A DNA stretch of 64,000 nucleotides, from contig NC_079888.1 in NCBI RefSeq assembly GCF_029227915.1, positions 18,270,001 to 18,334,000 of the forward strand, read 5' to 3'. The DNA comes from Hydractinia symbiolongicarpus. Its lineage: Eukaryota > Cnidaria > Hydrozoa > Anthoathecata > Hydractiniidae. Below are positions 13,330 through 25,038 of this stretch, one piece after another. A program made the position numbers and the translations under genes. How positions within the stretch are numbered: position 1 is the first letter of the stretch; every line of letters starts with the position of its first letter. The notes under the pieces were generated by a model. The model ran no database searches and was not told where the DNA came from. It was given only the letters and a program-made list of their open reading frames with translations.

Positions 13330-14474
13330 GAAGATTCGCTGATCTGAATTTGCTTTTAGAGGACGTACAAGAATTACTTCAATACCTTAAGCGTGGTATC
13401 TGAATTACTGTTGTGATTTAAAACTTGGACTATTTAAGACTTATTGGCAGTTCAGGTATTTTTGACTATCTAATGACCACAGTAAACACGAGAAGCAACC
13501 TTTATTATAAATTTAAGGTTAACTTTGTTGATCTTACTTCTTACTTTTGAAAAAGGCAACTTTTGCTCAAGAAATACGAATCACTAAATTCCAAAATGTT
13601 GTCGACCATATTTTGTCTTAACTTCTGTTGGGTTTAATAATTTTGTCAGTTAAAAAATGCACGCGTCGTTTACAAAAGCTAAAATATTTGTCTTACAAAA
13701 TACAACATTATACACACTCAAAAGGATCGCAAATTACATTTCTTCGGACAATTAGTATAATTCATTATCTTTTTACTTTAATGTACAAAGATTAGTATCT
13801 ATTAGTTATAGGTAAATTTATTATTACTTCAGGTAGGCGTTTTATTTACGTTGCGTCTGATGACGTTTCGGCTTTAAATTCCTTCAATCTTATTAATACC
13901 TATTATCATTATATTACCAGCTGTAATAATGTTTACGCCGAAAATTTATGTATCAATGTCATTTTTTGCAAACTTTTGACCACTAACAAAACTTATGGAT
14001 CTGGTGTAAGGAAAATAACCTTCCTTTTCTAATTTCTTTTCTAACAATTTGTAAAATTAGCTTTAAACTATTATTAATTCCGAACAAAATTATGCCAGGT
14101 GTTAATTCATGTTTTTCACCGACTTTGTTGTCCCACATATTATACAAAAATTTGTCAAAATGTGTGCAGCAGCTAAGAACAAATTGCTTGTAACGCAAAA
14201 GGTTAGACGACGTATTGTTCCGCTATGTTGTTTTATAATAAAGTCGAAAATTAGAACAACCAATGGAGTGTCTTGTACATTCGAATAGGATCCAACTCAC
14301 ATGCACGAAAACCAAAAAAAAAACTCTCAAGAGCTGAGGGATATTACTGAATAGGCAAATTCATTATAATTTGTTTTTTCATCCATTTCTTATCTTAGAG
14401 GCACATTAAAAAAATCCTTTATTCTGAATTGTTTTTCTTTCCGTTAGTTTATTTGACTGACTAGATACAGGATA
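13330..14474 (+). repeat. Upstream-flank repeat, direct copy
   Basis: Collinear with 50630-51700: GCTGATCTGA, GACTATCTAATGACC, the TTTTGAAAAAGGCAAC block, the ACAAAGATTAGTATCTATTAG block and the GGTAGGCGTTTTATTTACG block. It leads into the pseudogene at 14475. The TATA region seen in front of intact copies is not preserved here. Confidence 0.65.
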
Positions 14475-15054
14475 TGATGTGTTAAAAGAAAAAATTCTGG
14501 CATGCTGGTTGTTGGTGCAGGGATGCGTTCACCTCTTCATAAAAAAACAAATTACAATAAATAAGAAAGTCAATGATAAAAGGAAAAACAAATAAATATT
14601 TGTGGAATATTGCGCTTATTTGTTCCACAGTAGTTTAAGTTACCTTGTATTCTTTTTTGGAATATCTTTTTGCCACATAGGATTTGATGAAGCAAAAATG
14701 TGTCAAGCAAGCTACAAATTTATTAAGTACATTGCAGATATTTGCAGAACAATTGACGAAATCGATGTCTTATTGAACTTGCTGCAGGATGTTAATCTTA
14801 AACTAGTGGGAATTTCGGACATAAAATTAAAATATCAAACAGAAGTTCAACAAATGCTTCTTCCTTCGTATTTCCACTTGTTCTCGCTAAATCTGACACG
14901 AAAAAAATCAAGATTGAGTTACACAAATATGTAACGTCTTTAAAAGATAAATCAGATGACACATGCGGCCGATCAATTCTTAAAGACATTGTAGTCAATC
15001 GCAAAACAGAAAAAGTGTCGATCACTTTGCAAGATGATAAATCAAAGTTTGGTT
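14475..15054 (+). pseudogene. Broken secreted-protein gene copy
   Basis: The exon 1 remnant (14475-14520) keeps the hydrophobic end CWLLVQ-coding stretch, but an in-frame stop follows the ATGATG and the 5' splice donor is GG instead of GT. Exon 2 begins at 14681 after ACATAG. The reading frame runs through MCQASYKF to DIKLKYQ, where a one-base deletion shifts it; the rest (SDDTCGRSILK, VSITLQDDKS) continues in another frame. The gene stops at the GGTT of the GFV codons, where rRNA sequence takes over, so the C-terminal third is missing. It is closer to the 3.5 kb gene than to the array genes (MCQAS and DICRTIDEID motifs). Confidence 0.8.
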
Positions 15055-15255
15055 AGACTGTCGTGAGACAGGTTAGTTTTACCCTACTGATGAAGTGTTG
15101 TTGCAATAGTAATTCTGCTCAGTGCGAGAGGAACCGCAGATTCAGACAATTGGCATTTGCACTTGCTTGAAAAAGCAATGGTGCGAAGCTACCATCTGTT
15201 GGATTATGACTGAACGCCTCTAAGTCAGAATCCGTGCTAGAAAGCAATGATATAA
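15051..15255 (+). rRNA. 28S rRNA 3'-end fragment embedded in pseudogene
   Basis: The sequence runs GACTGTCGTGAGACAGG, TTAGTTTTACCCTACTGATG, a TGTTGTTGCAATAGTAAT block, CTCAGTGCGAGAGGAACCGC, GGTGCGAAGCTACCATCTG, GATTATGACTGAACGCCTC and AAGTCAGAATCCGTGCTAG. This is the unmistakable 3'-terminal part of large-subunit rRNA, in sense orientation. The sarcin-ricin loop, normally AGTACGAGAGG, here reads AGTGCGAGAGG, and other conserved positions differ, so it is a pseudogene fragment. The right edge is approximate because it merges into ATATAATTGTGTATA, which belongs to the gene's own 3' flank. Confidence 0.92.
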
Positions 15256-16715
15256 TTGTGTATACTTAACTTAATATTTCATGATTTATAATATATCCAA
15301 GTCAGACAGTTAATTTTTCTAGTTGTGAATCTGATTGTATTAGCTAGTTTAAAGCTAAAACAATCTCCTGTCTTTCATCACTATTAAGTTCACTGTCCTT
15401 GAAAAAGTTTCTTTCCAAGATTTTCAAAGCGAGCTGAGACTTTATTTTCTAACTCATTATATAAGTTACTAACACCATGCTCCCTATTAAGATCACTAGC
15501 GTTTTTTTTCTTAGAAAAAATATCTAAATTAATTTTAGCAGCTTTGCCTGGCATGAGTGTTTCTTTCAATTCTTATAATGGTGGGAACAGTACAAGTATT
15601 GAAATAATTCTTACAAATAGAAACACTTCATTGTTTCTACTTCCTTGACATGTTTCGGTTCTATAAACAACCACCTAGCTAATAAAACAACACTTCATTG
15701 TTTCTAGTTCCTTGACATGTTTCAGTTCTTATAAACAACCACCTCGCTAATAAAGTGTAATGTTAAAACGTATATATGTGTAAAAAGCTACAACGATTTT
15801 AATTAATATATTCTCTAATGGTCTCATTAGGTAAATTGCACTTCCTAAAGGAAAAAATAGAACAAGAAAAACATAGAGAGACTACAATTATGGACAAAAT
15901 GTAATGAAACAAGACGGCTAATTTAGAATCTTGCTGCCTGGTGTGATTACATTGATTCTTTGGCGAATTTTGAACTTAATAATGTTCACTTGCCGATATT
16001 CACGGCGAATCTTAAGTTTTTTTATTAAATTGACACTCTTAAAAAAATGGTAAATTTTCCTAAAATCGACATGATCGTTTTATCCAGTTATGGTCGCACA
16101 ATGGATTATTTTAATGTTCAAGCCTGTTGCTTCAAGATTTTAGCTAAAGCCATTTAGCAGCTGCGATCATTGTTTGCTTCTATTGGCATGTTTATACATT
16201 TTGTAGCCCAAAAGTTAGTCGAGCACGCATATTTGTTACTATAATTACATCCGCAATATCTTCCTCATTTAAACAGGTAAAATGTTTCATCTTTTTTTCC
16301 TTGTTGTATTGGTCTTTATTCTTCAGCATGGTGTGATATTAAGCTATCCTGTAGTTTTTCCATTCAGCAATTAAAGTCCATTCTTATAAATATTTTTTCT
16401 CTTTCCAAAAATATGACTTATATTCGGCCGCTATATGTTTGTGTTCTACAAATGATAGTAGAAGTCTTTAAATTATGATCTCTCGCAGCAGTTTATGTGG
16501 TTTATTAACAGCAGTCCTTCCTAGATTGTTAAGAATATTTAAAACAAAATTTTGAGCTCACAGAAACTATTTTATAGGAAAAGGTTCAGAAACTTTGACT
16601 TAAAATAAAAAAGTTCAACCTCGATGCTTGCGAATGGATTTCGTAAAGATACACTCATTACGGCACCTAAATAATTTTTACGGTTTTACCCATTTACATC
16701 TCTTCCTTATTTCTT
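15256..16715 (+). repeat. Diverged half-unit left of the array
   Basis: Collinear with 17770-19385 of the array: TAGCTAGTTTAAAGCTAAAA, GAGTTCACTGTCC-like, the AGACTA block before ACGGCTAA, TGTAGCCCAA and CAGGTAAAATGTTTCATC. It is clearly more diverged than array units are from each other, with roughly 120 bp (about 16430-16545) that array units lack and a duplicated CACTTCATTGTTTCTA block at 15625-15720. It is the 3' flank of the 14.5 kb pseudogene. Confidence 0.7.
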
Positions 16716-16735
16716 TCTTTTATTTTTAAACAGCA

Positions 16736-16955
16736 CAATGATAATCGCAGAGGCAGCAGCCGTAGCGACACGTCTTTTTACTTTGTTATTCACATTTCGA
16801 AAGACTTTCGCACCAAGCGTTGTACGTTTAAACAGATTACGTGTAGCCAAGGAACCTTTCACAACGTTTCCCCTACAGGTTATCCGACAGGTTTTGACCT
16901 TCCGTTTAAACGGATCGTGTATTTCAGCCTTAAAAAGGAAAAATGCATTTTTTGT
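16736..16955 (+). repeat. Array-specific GC-richer segment upstream of each gene
   Basis: About 200 bp starting CACAATGATAATCGCAGAGG, directly after a pyrimidine tract ending TTTTTAAACAG that looks like a splice acceptor. It is richer in GC than anything around it, sits just upstream of the TATA box, and is missing from the non-array family copies. Both strands are open (88 codons plus from 16738, 97 codons minus); in copies 2-5 the plus frame is shortened by one T. It repeats at +2665-bp intervals. It may be a captured exon or a promoter insertion; I cannot identify a source. Confidence 0.5.
16901..16914. promoter_or_regulatory. 14-bp perfect palindrome before the promoter
   Basis: TCCGTTTAAACGGA, about 48 bp upstream of the TATA box, is present in every array unit. 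A perfect dyad of this length is a reasonable transcription-factor site, but no factor can be named. Confidence 0.4.
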
Positions 16956-16961
16956 GTCCAA

Positions 16962-16968
16962 TATAAAA
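16962..16968 (+). promoter_or_regulatory. TATA box of array copy 1 (repeated in all units)
   Basis: TATAAAA, 83 nt upstream of the ATG, followed by ACGGAGAG. The same box lies 83 nt before every array ATG, for example 19626-19632 in unit 2. Transcription would start about 25-30 nt downstream, giving a short 5' leader. Confidence 0.6.
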
Positions 16969-17044
16969 ACGGAGAGAGTACAGTATTTTATTAAAAACAT
17001 TTGAAAGGAGTATCTAGTTGAAATTGTATCCAGAGTTTTAAAAC

Positions 17045-17658
17045 ATGATTATGAACAGCATTTATCTTCTCATTCTGGCATGCTGGTTGTTGGTGCAGGT
17101 ATGTGTTGATCCTTATTGCAAAGCACACAATAATAATAAGTAAACAAAGCAAAATCGCAAAGATAAAACAAATATATCTTCTTAGAATATTGTGCTTATT
17201 TCTTCTAGGATATCTTTCTGCCATTATAGGGATCCCATCAAACCAAAATGTGTGAAGCAAGCAATAAAATTACTAAATACATGGCAGATATTTTCAGAAC
17301 AGTTGACCAAACCGATGTCTTTTTGAAGTTGCAACAGGAAAATGGTAATTTTAAACTAGTGGGAATCTCAGACATAAAAGTTAAAGTATCAAACAGAAGT
17401 TCAACAAATGCTTCTTCCGTCGTATTTCCACTTTGTTTCGCTAAATCTGACATGAAAAAGATCAAGATTGAGTTGAACAAATATGCTATTTGTTTAAAAG
17501 ATAAATCAGATGATGCATGCGGCCGATCAATTCTTAAACGTTTTGTAGTCAATCGAAAAACAGAAAAAGTGTCGATCACTTTGCAAGCTGATAAATCAAA
17601 GTTTGGTTTTGTCATTACTTTCATGGTAAGGTTTAAAGACATGAATAGAAAAAATTGA
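17045..17658 (+). CDS. Array copy 1, frameshifted secreted protein
   Basis: Exon 1 17045-17098 and exon 2 17230-17658, intron 131 nt. Loss of one A in the poly-A run after the AATAG at 17643-17647 brings a stop after residues MNRKN, so the last 32 residues, including the final two cysteines and the basic tail, are lost; the unread tail continues to about 17754. Substitutions against the other copies: Val in TVDQ and Asn in ELNKY. Its 3' part (TTG after the A-run, AAAGATAATAT after the stop) resembles the remnant at 54.4-54.6 kb more than the other units do. The poly(A) hexamer is AATGAA (17854-17859), not AATAAA. Probably non-functional or encoding a shortened product. Confidence 0.8.
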
Positions 17659-19708
17659 TAAAACGTAGCCTCTTGGAAAGATGTAAAAATAACACAGCAT
17701 CCTGTTTTACATTTGCAAGAAGGTATCAACGCATGGTACTGAGCAAGAAGTAAAGATAATATATTCGGGAGGCAGCCTTTCGACATAATATATAATTGTG
17801 TATATTCAACTGCTATTTTCATAACTTATTATTTTATCATTTGAAATACATACAATGAATAATAATTCTAAATCAGACTGGTATTTCGTCTTGTTTTGAA
17901 CCTACCCGGCTTAAAGAGTAGTTAAAAAATGGATTTGTTGATAAAATAGAACTGTTTATTGATTGTTTTAGCTGGTCTAAAGCTAAAAAAATCTCTTGTA
18001 TTTCTTCATTATTGAGTTCACTGTCCGTGAAACATTTTTCTTTTCCAGATTTTCAAGGCGAACTAAAACTTTATCTTCTGACCCATTATGCGAGCTACCG
18101 CCACCATGCTCCTTATTAAGATCACTAACATTGCTCTTTTATCAAAAACAAAATTCAAAATATTTTTCAACGCTTAGTCTATACTTTATGGTCTCACGGA
18201 CTGGATTTTGTGATGCAGCTTTATCTGTCAGGAGTGTTTCTGTCAGCTTTTTGATTGGTCGTAACAGAAAAGAAGTTGAAATACTTTTTACAAATAATAA
18301 AATTTTCTTTTTTAAATTTCATTGACATGTTTGGGCTCTCATAAACCATTCTCGGAATGAAGTATAATGTTTAAAACTATATCTTTGTAGAAGACTAAAA
18401 ATGTTTTAATTAACAGAAAAAACGAAACAAAGAAAACATAAGGAGACTAGAATTCTGACAATGAAACAAAACGGCTAACTTTGAATTACGCCCCATTAGA
18501 TTATGACATTGCTTGTTTTATATTGGAGTGGCACATTTGACAATGTTTATTTGTCGATGTTCACGGTGAATCTTGGATTATTTAGTATGTCAACACTTTT
18601 GAAATAGGGTGAATTTTGCTGATGTTACCATGACCTCTTTTCCCGAATATGGGACTTTTGTGAGCCCCGCAGAGGGTTATTTCATTGTTCGGGTTTCCCA
18701 AAATATCACTAGCAAATTTTAAACACTCTACACCTGGCCTACGTGTGCACAATAAGTAGCGACTTTGCAGCATATCTACTACAGAATAATGACTATTTGA
18801 CCGTTGTGACTGCGTTTGAAAAATGACGAAAACTGCCTTTGTTTTATAATTTTTTGTCTACGATCACAGACACTTCAGGCTGGTTGCTTCATGATTTTAG
18901 CTAAGTCCAGTTACAGATTGCTACTATCATTGTTTGTTTCTATTGGTATATTTATACTTCTTGTAGCCCAAGAGTTAGTGGAGAACGCATATTTGTTACT
19001 ATAATTACATCCGCAATATCTTCCTCATTTAAACAGGTAAAATGTTTCATCTTTTTTTTCCTTGTTGTATTGGTCTTTATTCTTCAACATGGTGTGATAT
19101 TTAGCTATCTTGTAATTTTTCCCTTCAGCAATTAAAACCGTCCACTCTTATAAATATTTTTTCTCTTTCAAAACTGTGACTTATATTCGGCCAGAAAAAT
19201 ATTTAAAGCGAATTTTTAAGCTCACAGAAACTATTTCATAGAGAAAGCTTAAGAAACTTTGACTTAAAATAAAAAAACTCAACATCGATCTTAGCATGTG
19301 GATTTCGGAAACATGCATTAATTCACGCCCCTAAGTAATTTCTACGGTTTTAACCATTTACATCTCTTCCTTATTTCTATTTTTTATTTTTAAACAGCAC
19401 AATGATAATCGCAGAGGCAGCAGCCGTAGCGACACGTCTTTTTACTTTGTTATTCACATTTCGAAAGACTTTCGCACCATGCGTTGTACGTTTAAACAGA
19501 TTACGTGTAGCCAAGGAACCTTTCACAACGTTTCCCCTACAGGTTATCCGACAGGTTTTGACCTTCCGTTTAAACGGATCGTGTATTTCAGCCTTAAAAA
19601 GGTAAAATGCATTTTTTGTGTCCAATATAAAAACGGAGAGAGTACAGTATTTTATTAAAAACATTTGAAAGGAGTATCAAGTTGAAATTGTATCCAGAGT
19701 TTTAAAAC

Positions 19709-20418
19709 ATGATTATGAACAGCATTTATCTTCTCATTCTGGCATGCTGGTTGTTGGTGCAGGTATGTGTTGATCCTTATTGCAAAACACACAATAATAA
19801 TAAGTAAACAAAGCAAAATCGCAAAGATAAAACAAATATATCTTCTTAGAATATTGTGCTTATTTCTTCTAGGATATCTTTCTGCCATTATAGGGATCCC
19901 ATCAAACCAAAATGTGTGAAGCAAGCAATAAAATTACTAAATACATGGCAGATATTTTCAGAACAATTGACCAAACCGATGTCTTTTTGAAGTTGCAACA
20001 GGAAAATGGTAATTTTAAACTAGTGGGAATCTCAGACATAAAAGTTAAAGTATCAAACAGAAGTTCAACAAATGCTTCTTCCGTCGTATTTCCACTTTGT
20101 TTCGCTAAATCTGACATGAAAAAGATCAAGATTGAGTTGCACAAATATGCTATTTGTTTAAAAGATAAATCAGATGATGCATGCGGCCGATCAATTCTTA
20201 AACGTTTTGTAGTCAATCGAAAAACAGAAAAGGTGTCGATCACTTTGCAAGCTGATAAATCAAAGTTTGGTTTTGTCATTACTTTCATGGTAAGGTTTAA
20301 AGACATGAATAGAAAAAAAATGATAAAACGTAGCCTCTTGGAAAGATGTAAAAATAACACAGCATCCTGTTTTACATTTGCAAGAAGGTATCAACGCATG
20401 GTACTGAGCAAGAAGTAA
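19709..20418 (+). CDS. Array copy 2, secreted protein of unknown domain (reference)
   Basis: Exon 1 19709-19762 encodes MIMNSIYLLILACWLLVQ, a compact signal peptide. A GTATGT donor and TTATAG acceptor bound a 131-nt phase-0 intron, and exon 2 (19894-20418) continues GSHQTKMCEAS. The precursor is 192 residues. The mature part has cysteines at 26, 87, 106, 115, 170 and 177 (three possible disulphides) and Asn-glycosylation sequons at 73, 78 and 172. It has an N-terminal amphipathic helix-like stretch, several beta-like segments around residues 60-155, and a basic C-terminus. It is likely secreted or stored in vesicles. I considered a netrin-type (NTR) fold and a cnidarian venom component; neither is supported by a clear motif. 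An alternative GTAAGG donor-like site after the FVITFM codons could truncate the transcript. Confidence 0.85.
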
Positions 20419-20518
20419 AGAAAATATATTCGGGAGGCAGCCTTTCGACATAATATATAATTGTGTATATTCAACTGCTATTTTCATAACTTATTATTTT
20501 ATCATTTGAAATATATAC

Positions 20519-20524
20519 AATAAA
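20519..20524 (+). promoter_or_regulatory. Polyadenylation signal of array copy 2 (repeated in units 2-9)
   Basis: AATAAA 101 nt after the stop codon, conserved at the same offset in units 2-9 and in the remnant at 54.6 kb; unit 1 has AATGAA. Confidence 0.55.
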
Positions 20525-22373
20525 TAATAATTCTAAATCAGACTGGTATTTCGTCTTGTTTTGAACCTACCCAGCTTAAGGAGTTGTTAAAAAATGGATT
20601 TGTTGATAAAATAGAACTGTTTATTGATTGTTTTAGCTGGTCTAAAGCTGAAAAAATCTCTTGTATTTCTTCATTATTGAGTTCACTGTCCGTGAAACAT
20701 TTTTCTTTTCCAGATTTTCAAGGCGAACTAAAACTTTATCTTCTGACCCATTATGCGAGCTACCGCCACCATGCTCCTTATTAAGATCACTAACATTGCT
20801 CTTTTATCAAAAACAAAATTCAAAATATTTTTCAACGCTTAGTCTATACTTTATGGTCTCACGGAGCGGATTTTTTGATGCAGCTTTATCTGTCAGGAGT
20901 GTTTCTGTCAGCTTTTTGATTGGTCGTAACAGAAAAAAAGTTGAAATACTTTTTACAAATAATAAAATTTTCTTTTTTAAATTTCATTGACATGTTTGGG
21001 CTCTCATAAACCATTCTCGGAATGAAGTATAATGTTTAAAACTATATCTTTGTAGAAGACTAAAAATGTTTTAATTAACAGAAAAAACGAAACAAAGAAA
21101 ACATAAGGAGACTAGAACTATGGCAATGAAACAAAACGGCTAACTTTGAATTACGCCCCATTAGATTATGACATTGCTTGTTTTATATTAGAGTGGCACA
21201 TTTGACAATGTTTATTTGTCGATGTTCACGGTGAATCTTGGATTATTTAGTATGTCAACACTTTTGAAATAGGGTGAATTTTGCTGATGTTACCATGACC
21301 TCTTTTCCCGAATATGGGACTTTTGTGAGCCCCGCAGAGGGTTATTTCATTGTTCGGGTTTCCCAAAATATCACTAGCAAATTTTAAACACTCTACACCT
21401 GGCCTACGTGTGCACAATAATTAGCGACTTTGCAGCATATCTGCTACAGAATAATGACTATTTGACCGTTGTGACTGCGTTTGAAAAATGACGAAAACTG
21501 CCTTTGTTTTATAATTTTTTGTCTACGATCACAGACACTTCAGGCTGGTTGCTTCATGATTTTAGCTAAGTCCAGTTACAGATTGCTACTATCATTGTTT
21601 GTTTCTATTGGTATATTTATACTTCTTGTAGCCCAAGAGTTAGTGGAGCACGCATATTTGTTACTATAATTACATCCGCAATATCTTCCTCATTTAAACA
21701 GGTAAAATGTTTCATCTTGTTTTTCCTTGTTGTATTGGTCTTTATTCTTCAACATGGTGTGATATTTAGCTATCTTGTAATTTTTCCCTTCAGCAATTAA
21801 AACCGTCCACTCTTATAAATATTTTTTCTCTTTCAAAACTGTGACTTATATTCGGCCAGAAAAATATTTAAAGCGAATTTTTAAGCTCACAGAAACTATT
21901 TCATAGAGAAAGCTTAAGAAACTTTGACTTAAAATAAAAAAACTCAACATCGATCTTAGCATGTGGATTTCGGAAACATGCATTAATTCACGCCCCTAAG
22001 TAATTTCTACGGTTTTAACCATTTACATCTCTTCCTTATTTCTATTTTTTATTTTTAAACAGCACAATGGTAATCGCAGAGGCAGCAGCCGTAGCGACAC
22101 GTCTTTTTACTTTGTTATTCACATTTCGAAAGACTTTCGCACCATGCGTTGTACGTTTAAACAGATTACGTGTAGCCAAGGAACCTTTCACAACGTTTCC
22201 CCTACAGGTTATCCGACAGGTTTTGACCTTCCGTTTAAACGGATCGTGTATTTCAGCCTTAAAAAGGTAAAATGCATTTTTTGTGTCCAATATAAAAACG
22301 GAGAGAGTACAGTATTTTATTAAAAACATTTGAAAGGAGTATCAAGTTGAAATTGTATCCAGAGTTTTAAAAC

Positions 22374-23083
22374 ATGATTATGAACAGCATTTATCTTCTC
22401 ATTCTGGCATGCTGGTTGTTGGTGCAGGTATGTGTTGATCCTTATTGCAAAACACACAATAATAATAAGTAAACAAAGCAAAATCGCAAAGATAAAACAA
22501 ATATATCTTCTTAGAATATTGTGCTTATTTCTTCTAGGATATCTTTCTGCCATTATAGGGATCCCATCAAACCAAAATGTGTGAAGCAAGCAATAAAATT
22601 ACTAAATACATGGCAGATATTTTCAGAACAATTGACCAAACCGATGTCTTTTTGAAGTTGCAACAGGAAAATGGTAATTTTAAACTAGTGGGAATCTCAG
22701 ACATAAAAGTTAAAGTATCAAACAGAAGTTCAACAAATGCTTCTTCCGTCGTATTTCCACTTTGTTTCGCTAAATCTGACATGAAAAAGATCAAGATTGA
22801 GTTGCACAAATATGCTATTTGTTTAAAAGATAAATCAGATGATGCATGCGGCCGATCAATTCTTAAACGTTTTGTAGTCAATCGAAAAACAGAAAAGGTG
22901 TCGATCACTTTGCAAGCTGATAAATCAAAGTTTGGTTTTGTCATTACTTTCATGGTAAGGTTTAAAGACATGAATAGAAAAAAAATGATAAAACGTAGCC
23001 TCTTGGAAAGATGTAAAAATAACACAGCATCCTGTTTTACATTTGCAAGAAGGTATCAACGCATGGTACTGAGCAAGAAGTAA
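22374..23083 (+). CDS. Array copy 3, secreted protein
   Basis: Exons 22374-22427 and 22559-23083. The product is identical to copy 2. The unit carries ATGGTAATC rather than ATGATAATC in its upstream segment and the AATTCTGACAATG variant in its 3' flank (near 23781), so it is a mosaic of array variants. Confidence 0.85.
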
Positions 23084-25038
23084 AGAAAATATATTCGGGA
23101 GGCAGCCTTTCGACATAATATATAATTGTGTATATTCAACTGCTATTTTCATAACTTATTATTTTATCATTTGAAATATATACAATAAATAATAATCCTA
23201 AATCAGACTGGTATTTCGTCTTGTTTTGAACCTACCCAGCTTAAGGAGTTGTTAAAAAATGGATTTGTTGATAAAATAGGACTGTTTATTGATTGTTTTA
23301 GCTGGTCTAAAGCTGAAAAAATCTCTTGTATTTCTTCATTATTGAGTTCACTGTCCGTGAAACATTTTTCTTTTCCAGATTTTCAAGGCAAACTAAAACT
23401 TTATCTTCTGACCCATTATGCGAGCTACCGCCACCATGCTCCTTATTAAGATCACTAACATTGCTCCTTTATCAAAAACAAAATTCAAAATATTTTTCAA
23501 CGCTTAGTCTATACTTTATGGTCTCACGGAGCGGATTTTTTGATGCAGCTTTATCTGTCAGGAGTGTTTCTGTCAGCTTTTTGATTGGTCGTAACAGAAA
23601 AAAAGTTGAAATACTTTTTACAAATAATAAAATCTTCTTTTTTAAATTTCATTGACATGTTTGGGCTCTCATAAACCATTCTCGGAATGAAGTATAATGT
23701 TTAAAACTATATCTTTGTAGAAGACTAAAAATGTTTTAATTAACAGAAAAAACGAAACAAAGAAAACATAAGGAGACTAGAATTCTGACAATGAAACAAA
23801 ACGGCTAACTTTGAATTACGCCCCTTTAGATTATGACATTGCTTGTTTTATATTGGAGTGGCACATTTGACAATGTTTATTTGTCGATGTTCACGGTGAA
23901 TCTTGGATTATTTAGTATGTCAACACTTTTGAAATAGGGTGAATTTTGCTGATGTTACCATGACCTCTTTTCCCGAATATGGGACTTTTGTGAGCCCCGC
24001 AGAGGGTTATTTCATTGTTCGGGTTTCCCAAAATATCACTAGCAAATTTTAAACACTCTACACCTGGCCTACGTGTGCACAATAAGTAGCGACTTTGCAG
24101 CATATCTACTACAGAATAATGACTATTTGACCGTTGTGACTGCGTTTGAAAAATGACGAAAACTGCCTTTGTTTTATTATTTTTTGTCTACGATCACAGA
24201 CACTTTAGGCTGGTTGCTTCATGATTTTAGGTAAGTCCAGTTACAGATTGCTACTATCATTGTTTGTTTCTATTGGTATATTTATACTTCTTGTAGCCCA
24301 AGAGTTAGTGGAGAACGCATATTTGTTACTATAATTACATCCGCAATATCTTTCTCATTTAAACAGGTAAAATGTTTCATCTTTTTTTTCCTTGTTGTAT
24401 TGGTCTTTATTCTTCAACATGGTGTGATATTTAGCTATCTTGTAATTTTTCCCTTCAGCAATTAAAACCGTCCACTCTTATAAATATTTTTTCTCTTTCA
24501 AAACTGTGACTTATATTCGGCCAGAAAAATATTTAAAGCGAATTTTTAAGCTCACAGAAACTATTTCATAGAGAAAGCTTAAGAAACTTTGACTTAAAAT
24601 AAAAAAACTCAACATCGATCTTAGCATGTGGATTTCGGAAACATGCATTAATTCACGCCCCTAAGTAATTTCTACGGTTTTAACCATTTACATCTCTTCC
24701 TTATTTCTATTTTTTATTTTTAAACAGCACAATGGTAATCGCAGAGGCAGCAGCCGTAGCGACACGTCTTTTTACTTTGTTATTCACATTTCGAAAGACT
24801 TTCGCACCATGCGTTGTACGTTTAAACAGATTACGTGTAGCCAAGGAACCTTTCACAACGTTTCCCCTACAGGTTATCCGACAGGTTTTGACCTTCCGTT
24901 TAAACGGATCGTGTATTTCAGCCTTAAAAAGGTAAAATGCATTTTTTGTGTCCAATATAAAAACGGAGAGAGTACAGTATTTTATTAAAAACATTTGAAA
25001 GGAGTATCAAGTTGAAATTGTATCCAGAGTTTTAAAAC

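Noticed and set aside
17248-17658. NTR (netrin/TIMP) domain or a known cnidarian toxin fold for the array protein
   Set aside because: Six cysteines and beta-like segments fit loosely, but spacing and flanking motifs do not match what I know of either family.
18582-18773. 63-codon minus-strand frame repeated in most array units
   Set aside because: No start context, splice partner or recognisable domain; its repetition only reflects the array period, and unit 2 lacks it through a single base change.
19902-20360. Long open frames antisense to every array exon 2 (about 152 codons; 194 in copy 1)
   Set aside because: The sense frame has the signal exon, splice sites, promoter and poly(A) signal. 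The antisense frame is open because of the sense codon composition, and it also stays open over pseudogene copies.
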